Positions 7,301 through 11,667 of a stretch of 11,667 nt of DNA are shown here, piece by piece. How positions within the stretch are numbered: position 1 is the stretch's first letter; each line of letters opens with the position of its first letter. The stretch spans positions 7,266 to 18,932 of the forward strand of contig DADN01000250.1 in NCBI GenBank assembly GCA_002509665.1, in the 5' to 3' direction. The DNA comes from Methanobacterium sp. UBA8 (GTDB taxonomy: Archaea; Methanobacteriota; Methanobacteria; Methanobacteriales; Methanobacteriaceae). The notes under the pieces are model-generated. The model did no database searches. It was given only the letters and a program-made list of their open reading frames with translations, and was not told the DNA's origin. The position numbers and the translations under genes were made by a program.

Positions 7301-7310
7301 TTTTATATAA
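7301..7310 (-). promoter_or_regulatory. Candidate TATA box of the queDE-CBS-ligase operon
   Basis: On the minus strand TTATATAAAA sits in the 239-nt spacer before queD and is the best archaeal TATA match there. Transcription would start about 25 nt downstream (near 7278), giving a leader of about 120 nt, long for an archaeal mRNA. A poorer AT-rich candidate at about 7180-7195 is so close to the gene that the transcript would start at the ribosome binding site. Almost the same sequence reads as a TATA box on the plus strand, but no plus-strand gene follows. Confidence 0.4.
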
Positions 7311-7394
7311 CTCATTTTTAAGTAATAAGTTAAGCTGGTTAATGCCATACTTAATTAATGCATAATTTTTTTGGGATCACAAATATTATCACAT

Positions 7395-7967
7395 TTAGAA
7401 TACTCTGGTCTTTGTGATATCTTCTTCAATAGATTCAATTTCATTAATATAACTTTCGCATATTTTATCAATTATGCCATCTATTTTTTCATCATCCATA
7501 TTTTCCAGGCATTCACAAAGTCCTATTGTTTCTATATCATCAGGAGTACCTTTATTTATAACATTCATCCCGAAATGTATTTTCATGCTGCTGTTGGAGC
7601 ATGTCGCTATGGAGATGCTGAGCTTTCTGCCTTCAAAATAGATGTCATCCCCGTCACGAGTTGTAGTAATGCCAAGTTCGCCTAAAATATCTTTAGATAT
7701 CATTACAAGTATTCTTTGCCTGTGGTAACATGTCTTCAGGTCTGCAGGCTGGCGGTCAAAATGTTCCACTATAAAGTGCATCATTTTATCAGCCTTTATT
7801 TCAAGGCCCACATCTTCATAGTCTATGAGTTCTTCTGGTTCTATATTTAGGGGACCTATCCATGCTATAATACTTGAACCTTTAACTTTATGTTCTGTAA
7901 ATGCCCAAAATGGTTGTATTGGACTTCCATCATAAATTAAGCCTTTTTCTAACTTTTTGTATTTCAT
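7395..7967 (-). CDS. DUF366 family protein, lipoate/biotin ligase-like fold
   Basis: A 190-residue protein that I place in the archaeal DUF366 family; as I recall, a Pyrococcus member of the same length has a biotin/lipoate ligase-type fold. In line with this, residues 113-137 contain GRKLSISI and HFGMNV, which resemble the lysine motif and the following strand of biotin/lipoate ligases (compare GRKxxG and GxNV). Other notable segments are CYHRQRIL (80-87) and the Cys pair CEC (151-153). The C-terminal 40 residues are acidic and helical. No signal peptide or membrane segment is seen. The activity is unknown. It lies 42 nt after the PPC-protein gene and upstream of queD on the same strand, so a link with deazaguanine or cofactor metabolism is possible but unproven. 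The ribosome binding site is weak (GTGA). Confidence 0.8.
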   Translation of the reverse strand: MKYKKLEKGLIYDGSPIQPFWAFTEHKVKGSSIIAWIGPLNIEPEELIDYEDVGLEIKADKMMHFIVEHFDRQPADLKTCYHRQRILVMISKDILGELGITTTRDGDDIYFEGRKLSISIATCSNSSMKIHFGMNVINKGTPDDIETIGLCECLENMDDEKIDGIIDKICESYINEIESIEEDITKTRVF

Positions 7968-8009
7968 GATTTCACGTTATCTTTTAATTCTATTCATATA
8001 CTATTATGT

Positions 8010-8390
8010 TTAATCATCAATAATTAACTCTTTATAACCTGTTTCTGGGTCAAATACTCTTTTAAGAGCTTTATCTGATTTTAAAATACCAATTTCTGCA
8101 GTGGTGTTTATTATGCAGCCGTCACTTAGATGGCCTCCAAATACATGTCCTTCTGCATCTGAAATTGATATGTGTACGTGAACCCCATCTGCTGAAATGG
8201 TACCTTCAGTTGATACAATCTCAAATGGTCCTTTAAATGTCTTATAATTGCCATCTGCCATTCTTAACGTAGCAGAATTTAGACTGCCCACCATGCAGAT
8301 TATAATACCTGATTTAATTTTTTCCTGCTCGGATATGCTAATAATACCTTTTTTAAGGTCTTCCTGGGGTTTTATTCTTGAAATTATCAT
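8010..8390 (-). CDS. PPC domain (DUF296) protein
   Basis: A 126-residue single-domain protein of the PPC/DUF296 family (plants and prokaryotes conserved). Family marks are GSLNSATLR (35-43), GPFEIVSTEGTIS (54-66), VHVHISISD (70-78), GGHLSDGCII (85-94) and TAEI (97-100). His71, His73 and His87 match the metal-binding triad seen in structures of bacterial and archaeal members, which form trimers. In plants the domain accompanies AT-hooks and mediates interaction, and prokaryotic members are often called DNA-binding, but no AT-hook is present here, so DNA binding is not shown. The start at 8390 has only a weak ribosome binding site. It is probably co-transcribed with the DUF366 gene 42 nt downstream. 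Confidence 0.9.
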   Translation of the reverse strand: MIISRIKPQEDLKKGIISISEQEKIKSGIIICMVGSLNSATLRMADGNYKTFKGPFEIVSTEGTISADGVHVHISISDAEGHVFGGHLSDGCIINTTAEIGILKSDKALKRVFDPETGYKELIIDD

Positions 8391-8433
8391 TTAACTCATT
8401 TTTAATATATCTTGGTTACCATCTGAAAGATTG

Positions 8434-8447
8434 TTATTTATTTATAG
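8434..8447. promoter_or_regulatory. Shared divergent TATA element
   Basis: The A/T element reads TATAAATAAATAAC on the minus strand and GTTATTTATTTATA on the plus strand. In minus orientation it lies about 45 nt before the PPC gene ATG (8390). In plus orientation it ends about 23 nt before ATG 8470, the distance expected for a leaderless archaeal transcript. It is the only good candidate in the 79-nt divergent spacer. Confidence 0.4.
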
Positions 8448-8469
8448 GTTGATACAATTAAATAAACTT

Positions 8470-9480
8470 ATGAGAGCCAGAGCAAGAGATTTCATATACA
8501 CTAATGACAATTTATTCTTTGCCACAACTTCTTACCTGCATCCAGAAGACAGGATTCTGTCATTTTTAAGATATATTCCTGATCCTAATGGTAACAGGTC
8601 TAAAAATGGACAAAGGTATTCTAAAGTAGACTCTAAGCAGGCTTATGATTTTTTAGGCGGTAAATATCCTGAATATCTCTTTGGGCCTGATGACAGTCTT
8701 AAAATGATGGGTGTCCCTTTAAATAAGGTTGAAAAGATATTAAAACCAGAAGAACGCCTAAATGAAATATTAAATAACTTTGATAATGATGAACTACTTA
8801 AAAAAGTTGTAAAATTGGCTGGTATCTTCCATGATCAGGCAGGTATCCCTTATTCGAAAATGGGGGTTTCTGGTTCGATTTTACCGGGTTTATATGATCC
8901 AGAAGTATCGGATATAGATTTTGTATTTTACGGCCTTAAAAATCACAGAAAGGCTATGGATACCTTTGGAGAAATTAAAGATAATAGCGATTTAAAAAGT
9001 ATAAGCGACGAATACTGGACGCACTTATATGAAAAAAGAATAAAAGACGATACATTGAGTTATGAAGAGTTTCAATGGTACGAAAAACGTAAAAATAATA
9101 GAGGCGTAATCGACGGTACACTTTTTGACATTCTTTCCACCCGTGACTGGGACGAAATAACAGGAAAATATGGGGAAGAAAAATACGAATCTATGGGTAC
9201 TGTAAAGATTGAATGTAAGGTATCTGATGCCATGGCCGCGTTTGATAACCCTGCTACCTACAAAATTGAAGATGTTAATATTTTAGAAGGTCAAGATGTT
9301 GATATAACTGAAATTGTCTCATTTACTCATACTTATTCTGGACAGGCAAAAGAGGGTGAAGAAATAATTGCAAAGGGTAGATTAGAAAAGGTTACTGATA
9401 AAAATGTGAGATACAGGCTTGTAGTTGGCACAACTAGGGAAGCATTAGGTGAGTATATCAAACTAAATCAAGATTTTTAA
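8470..9480 (+). CDS. Predicted nucleotidyltransferase (Pol beta superfamily, COG1665-like)
   Basis: A 336-residue protein. The N-terminal part ([20 protein letters not shown], then HPEDR and LRYIPDPNG) matches an archaeal family of predicted nucleotidyltransferases. The core is residues 133-154: Gly135-Ser136 followed by Asp148-x-Asp150 (SDIDFVFYG), the metal-binding hallmark of DNA polymerase beta-type enzymes. A later DGTLFDIL (215-222) could provide the third carboxylate. The C-terminal 100 residues ([16 protein letters not shown] and [15 protein letters not shown]) look like a separate small beta-rich domain. Such enzymes transfer NMP to a hydroxyl group; the substrate here is unknown. 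The open frame reaches back to TTG 8431, but ATG 8470 starts the conserved region and lies at a leaderless distance from a TATA element; AGGTTGA about 18 nt upstream is too far for a normal ribosome binding site. Confidence 0.83.
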   Translation: MRARARDFIYTNDNLFFATTSYLHPEDRILSFLRYIPDPNGNRSKNGQRYSKVDSKQAYDFLGGKYPEYLFGPDDSLKMMGVPLNKVEKILKPEERLNEILNNFDNDELLKKVVKLAGIFHDQAGIPYSKMGVSGSILPGLYDPEVSDIDFVFYGLKNHRKAMDTFGEIKDNSDLKSISDEYWTHLYEKRIKDDTLSYEEFQWYEKRKNNRGVIDGTLFDILSTRDWDEITGKYGEEKYESMGTVKIECKVSDAMAAFDNPATYKIEDVNILEGQDVDITEIVSFTHTYSGQAKEGEEIIAKGRLEKVTDKNVRYRLVVGTTREALGEYIKLNQDF

Positions 9481-9492
9481 CAGTTAAAAGAT

Positions 9493-9524
9493 AGGTTTTA
9501 ACTTTTCAAAACCTTAAAATTTTT
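9493..9524 (+). terminator. Hairpin with T-run after the nucleotidyltransferase gene
   Basis: AGGTTTT (9493-9499) pairs with AAAACCT (9508-9514) across an 8-nt loop, followed by a T run at 9520-9524. It lies 13 nt after the stop codon. This is a plausible transcript end separating the gene from hom. Confidence 0.4.
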
Positions 9525-9535
9525 GATTTGGGTGC

Positions 9536-9555
9536 TGGGGGAAAAGTTTTAAATT
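9536..9555 (+). promoter_or_regulatory. Candidate BRE/TATA promoter of homoserine dehydrogenase gene
   Basis: A purine-rich stretch (GGGGGAAAAG, 9537-9546) runs into TTTTAAATT, resembling an archaeal BRE plus TATA box. The start of transcription would fall near 9575-9580 and give a leader of about 50 nt. Other AT-rich candidates closer to the gene would start the RNA at the ribosome binding site. Confidence 0.35.
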
Positions 9556-9618
9556 ATCAAATTATAACAATTGATATCTTTTACAATCATTTTAAAAAAT
9601 TAAAATTTTACCTTGATA

Positions 9619-9624
9619 TGGAGG
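9619..9624 (+). promoter_or_regulatory. Ribosome binding site fixing the hom start
   Basis: TGGAGG is followed after 6-7 nt by ATG 9631. It rules out the in-frame TTG at 9613, which lies before it and would place the binding site inside the coding region. Confidence 0.75.
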
Positions 9625-9630
9625 CTTTTA

Positions 9631-10920
9631 ATGAAGGATATTTATAATGTTGGACTCATTGGGTTTGGAACAATCGGAGCAGGAGTTGTAGAAACTTTTA
9701 ACCGAAATTTGAACCTTATGGAGCAAAAAGTAGGTGCAAAAATAAAGCTTAAGAGAATTGTGGATCTGGATATTGAAACTGATAGGGGTGTAGCAGTAGA
9801 TAAAAATGTTTTATCAACTGATATAAATGATATTTTGGAAGATCCAGAAATAGACATAGTAATAGAACTTATTGGGGGCTACGAGCCTGCGAAAACGTTC
9901 ATTTTAAAAGCAATGAACCATGGAAAGCATGTGGTCACTGCAAATAAAGCTTTACTTGCAAAACACTGGGAAGAAATCTTAAAAACTGCAAATGACAACA
10001 ACGTCCGAATTTGCTTTGAGGCAAGTGTCGGTGGGGGTATCCCTCTACTTGAACCATTAAATGAAAGGCTTGCAGCAAACCACATTAAATCTATTTATGG
10101 TATAATAAATGGGACTGCAAACTATATTTTAACTAAAATGACTGAAGAAGGCCTTGATTTTGATGAAGTATTAAAAGAAGCTCAGGAGAAAGGTTATGCA
10201 GAACAGGACCCTACTTTTGACATTGAAGGGCATGACACTGCTCAAAAATTGATTATACTTACTATTTTAGGCTTTGGAACATATGTTGAACAAGATAAAT
10301 TCCATGTTGAAGGAATAAGTAAAATCAAACAGGAAGATATTGAATTTATCAAAAATGAACTTGGATACTCTATAAAACTCCTTGCAATTGCAAGAATTGA
10401 AGAGGGAAAGCTTGAAGTAAGGGTTCATCCGACCTTAATTTCTGCAGATCATCTTCTCGCATCTGTAAATGGTGTTTTCAATGGAGTATATCTGGTTGGA
10501 GACATAGTTGGGCCAGTTATGCTGTATGGACCGGGTGCGGGAATGATGCCAACAGCAAGTGCCGTAGTTGGCGATTGTCTTGATATTATGGAAAATATGG
10601 AGCGACCTAACATATACGGTCCAAAAGATACCGAAGTCAAAGAAATAAAAGATATTGAAGATATCTGTTCTAAATATTACCTGCGCCTTACTGTACTTGA
10701 CAAACCTGGAGTTTTACATGATATATCTGGTATATTAAGTAAGTATGATATTAGTTTAGAATCTGTAAATCAGAGAAGGAAAAATGAAGGTAAAGAAGTT
10801 CCAATTTTCATGGTAACACATGAGGCAGTGGAGAAAAATATTAGAAATGCCGTTAAAGAAATTGATGAACTTGATTTAGTCAAAGAAAATACTCTCTTTA
10901 TCAGAGTTTTGGAAGATTAA
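9631..10920 (+). CDS. hom: Homoserine dehydrogenase with C-terminal ACT domain
   Basis: Reduces aspartate semialdehyde to homoserine with NAD(P)H, the branch point toward threonine and methionine. The 429-residue protein begins with a Rossmann motif [13 protein letters not shown] (8-20). [10 protein letters not shown] (101-110) carries a conserved Lys106. The substrate region is [12 protein letters not shown] (129-140) and [10 protein letters not shown] (158-167). [20 protein letters not shown] (188-207) contains the Asp202 and Lys206 that match catalytic residues of the yeast enzyme. Residues about 350-429 form an ACT domain ([17 protein letters not shown]), so feedback control by an amino acid, most likely threonine, is expected. 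Length and order are those of a typical long-form enzyme, with no aspartate kinase fusion. It appears to be transcribed alone: a hairpin precedes it and T-rich DNA follows it. Confidence 0.96.
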   Translation: MKDIYNVGLIGFGTIGAGVVETFNRNLNLMEQKVGAKIKLKRIVDLDIETDRGVAVDKNVLSTDINDILEDPEIDIVIELIGGYEPAKTFILKAMNHGKHVVTANKALLAKHWEEILKTANDNNVRICFEASVGGGIPLLEPLNERLAANHIKSIYGIINGTANYILTKMTEEGLDFDEVLKEAQEKGYAEQDPTFDIEGHDTAQKLIILTILGFGTYVEQDKFHVEGISKIKQEDIEFIKNELGYSIKLLAIARIEEGKLEVRVHPTLISADHLLASVNGVFNGVYLVGDIVGPVMLYGPGAGMMPTASAVVGDCLDIMENMERPNIYGPKDTEVKEIKDIEDICSKYYLRLTVLDKPGVLHDISGILSKYDISLESVNQRRKNEGKEVPIFMVTHEAVEKNIRNAVKEIDELDLVKENTLFIRVLED

Positions 10921-10930
10921 TTCTCTAAAA

Positions 10931-11021
10931 TTTTATTTTTTTGAAAATTAAAATCATCTGCATTTTGTTATCTTTTTTAACATTTTTTATTTTTTATTCA
11001 CTTAAAATAATTTTTTTTAAG
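10931..11021 (+). terminator. Multiple T-tract terminator region after hom
   Basis: Runs of six to eight T occur at 10936-10942, 10973-10978, 10983-10988 and 11011-11018, starting 15 nt after the hom stop. Archaeal RNA polymerase stops at such U tracts. CTTAAAA (11001-11007) and TTTTAAG (11015-11021) also form an inverted repeat around the last run. Confidence 0.5.
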
Positions 11022-11103
11022 ATTTAAAGTGGATTATAATGCCTACTAAAATTGTATTTCACTTTTTAATATTATTTTGCTTATTTTTAAGTAACTGCGT
11101 TAA

Positions 11104-11149
11104 ATCATAAATGATAAAAATATAAGAGTAATAACTATCATATGATAGT
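11104..11149 (+). promoter_or_regulatory. TATA box flanked by two matching inverted repeats (putative operators)
   Basis: A TATA-like AAAAATATAA at about 11116-11125 lies roughly 30 nt before ATG 11153. ATCAT-AA-ATGAT (11104-11115) lies directly upstream. The perfect 16-bp palindrome ACTATCATATGATAGT (11134-11149), whose core is ATCAT-ATGAT without spacer, lies downstream, over the expected transcription start. The two centres are 32 bp apart, about three helical turns. This looks like a two-site repressor arrangement; the regulator is unknown. Confidence 0.5.
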
Positions 11150-11152
11150 ACT

Positions 11153-11422
11153 ATGTTAGAATTTGTTGGCTCGTTTGGGGAAGACGGATTTGAACTCAAT
11201 TTTGCAGACCTGGTTTCACCTAAAGAATGGAAAGATGAGATTGAAGCTAAATTGGCAACCTATAAAGAAGAAGCACACGTTGTAGATAAAGGGAGACTAA
11301 ATTTATTTATAGTTTTAAAATTAAACCCTTCTGAAGGTGAAGAAGAGGATATTAGATATATATCAAGACATATTAATGAATTTACAGAATTTTATCATGA
11401 AGCTATACGTGAAATTAAGTAG
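11153..11422 (+). CDS. Small hypothetical protein, 89 residues
   Basis: I do not recognise a family. The protein is acidic and soluble, with no Cys residues, signal peptide or membrane segment. It seems to consist of an N-terminal beta segment (MLEFVGSF), an amphipathic helix rich in Lys and Glu (about 23-40), a hydrophobic strand LNLFIVLKL (49-57), an acidic loop GEEED (61-65), and a C-terminal helix (66-89). It might be a small dimeric regulator or binding protein, but nothing proves this. There is no ribosome binding site; the TATA box about 30 nt before the ATG suggests a leaderless mRNA. It stands alone between T-rich DNA and a downstream hairpin. Coding is supported by an uninterrupted frame with a codon pattern richer in G/C than the flanks and by the organised promoter. 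Confidence 0.75.
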   Translation: MLEFVGSFGEDGFELNFADLVSPKEWKDEIEAKLATYKEEAHVVDKGRLNLFIVLKLNPSEGEEEDIRYISRHINEFTEFYHEAIREIK

Positions 11423-11453
11423 ATTCTCTTTTTAAAATTATTTATACATTGTT

Positions 11454-11497
11454 CTTTCTGAAGTAGTCAGAAAGCTGTAAAAATTATTTTTAATTTT
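11454..11497 (+). terminator. Hairpin and T-rich tail after the 89-residue gene
   Basis: CTTTCTGA (11454-11461) pairs perfectly with TCAGAAAG (11467-11474) around a 5-nt AGTAG loop, followed by T-rich sequence at 11487-11497. It lies 31 nt after the stop codon and is a reasonable transcript end. Confidence 0.45.
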
Positions 11498-11667
11498 ATA
11501 TTCATGTTTAAAGCTATTTTTTTAGCGTTTATCGCTGTTTAAAATGCTATTTAATTTGAAGTGGAGCTATTGTAGCTTAATACTTATTTTTAAAAATTTT
11601 GAGTATCATATACTATTTATAAGAGTTTTATAAAAATTAATATGAAGTTAATATTAATATTATACTT
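11498..11667. other. AT-rich non-coding end with short hairpins and a possible promoter
   Basis: No reading frame is supported. Short inverted repeats are present: AGCG/CGCT (11524-11536) and AGCTA/TAGCT (11565-11577). At 11602-11626 the words TATCATAT and TATAAGAGT recur from the promoter of the 89-residue gene, which may mark the promoter of a gene beyond the window edge. Confidence 0.4.

Noticed and set aside
8431..8469. TTG at 8431 as start of the nucleotidyltransferase
   Set aside because: The added residues translate the promoter element, and conservation begins at ATG 8470.
9521..9541. G-rich patch between the nucleotidyltransferase and hom genes as a special structure
   Set aside because: Too few G runs for a quadruplex; it is better explained as the purine-rich part of a BRE.
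9642..10085. Minus-strand open frames inside homoserine dehydrogenase
   Set aside because: Antisense shadows of a well-supported gene, with no start signals.
1..11667. tRNA or rRNA genes, insertion sequences, CRISPR arrays, attachment sites
   Set aside because: No cloverleaf-like GC-rich segment, transposase, regularly spaced repeats or terminal duplications were found by reading.

Overview
The window looks like part of a methanogen chromosome, most likely Methanobacteriales (Methanobacterium or a close relative). The reasons are very AT-rich spacers, archaeal TATA-like boxes, strong GGAGG/GGTGA ribosome binding sites, and archaea-typical families: an Rnl3-type RNA ligase, a row of stand-alone CBS-domain proteins, DUF366, an archaeal PPC/DUF296 protein and a COG1665-like nucleotidyltransferase. 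From memory, and not checked here, the characterised RNA ligase of Methanothermobacter thermautotrophicus (MthRnl, MTH1221) also sits beside a run of genes once called 'IMP dehydrogenase-related', which are CBS proteins.

Layout. Positions 1-516 are AT-rich and non-coding. From 517 to 7155 eight minus-strand genes lie head to tail, transcribed from high to low coordinates: queD (7155-6673), queE (6647-5946), a CBS-zinc ribbon protein (5933-5367), four CBS proteins of four domains each (5370-4558, 4472-3531, 3482-2640, 2595-1771), and an RNA ligase (1770-517). Spacing ranges from a 4-nt overlap to 85 nt. After a 239-nt spacer come two more minus-strand genes, DUF366 (7967-7395) and a PPC/DUF296 protein (8390-8010). 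A short divergent promoter region (8391-8469) leads to the plus-strand genes: a predicted nucleotidyltransferase (8470-9480), homoserine dehydrogenase with an ACT domain (9631-10920), and a small unknown protein (11153-11422).

How the genes may work together. QueD and QueE make the 7-deazaguanine precursor that archaea use for archaeosine in tRNA. They lead what looks like one operon that ends in an ATP-dependent single-strand RNA ligase. Between them are five CBS proteins with eighteen CBS domains in all, which in known families bind adenine nucleotides or S-adenosylmethionine. My inference is an RNA-maintenance operon tuned by nucleotide or SAM status; no ligand or partner can be read from the sequence.

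The strongest single observation is the start of the ligase gene. The only in-frame ATG (1731) splits a clear CxxC-x20-CxxC zinc ribbon. The complete ribbon needs translation from the codon right after the upstream gene's TGA stop. That codon is ATT at 1770, and a perfect GGAGG lies 8 nt before it. A second promising signal is a pair of ATCAT/ATGAT inverted repeats about three helical turns apart that bracket the TATA box of the small 89-residue gene.
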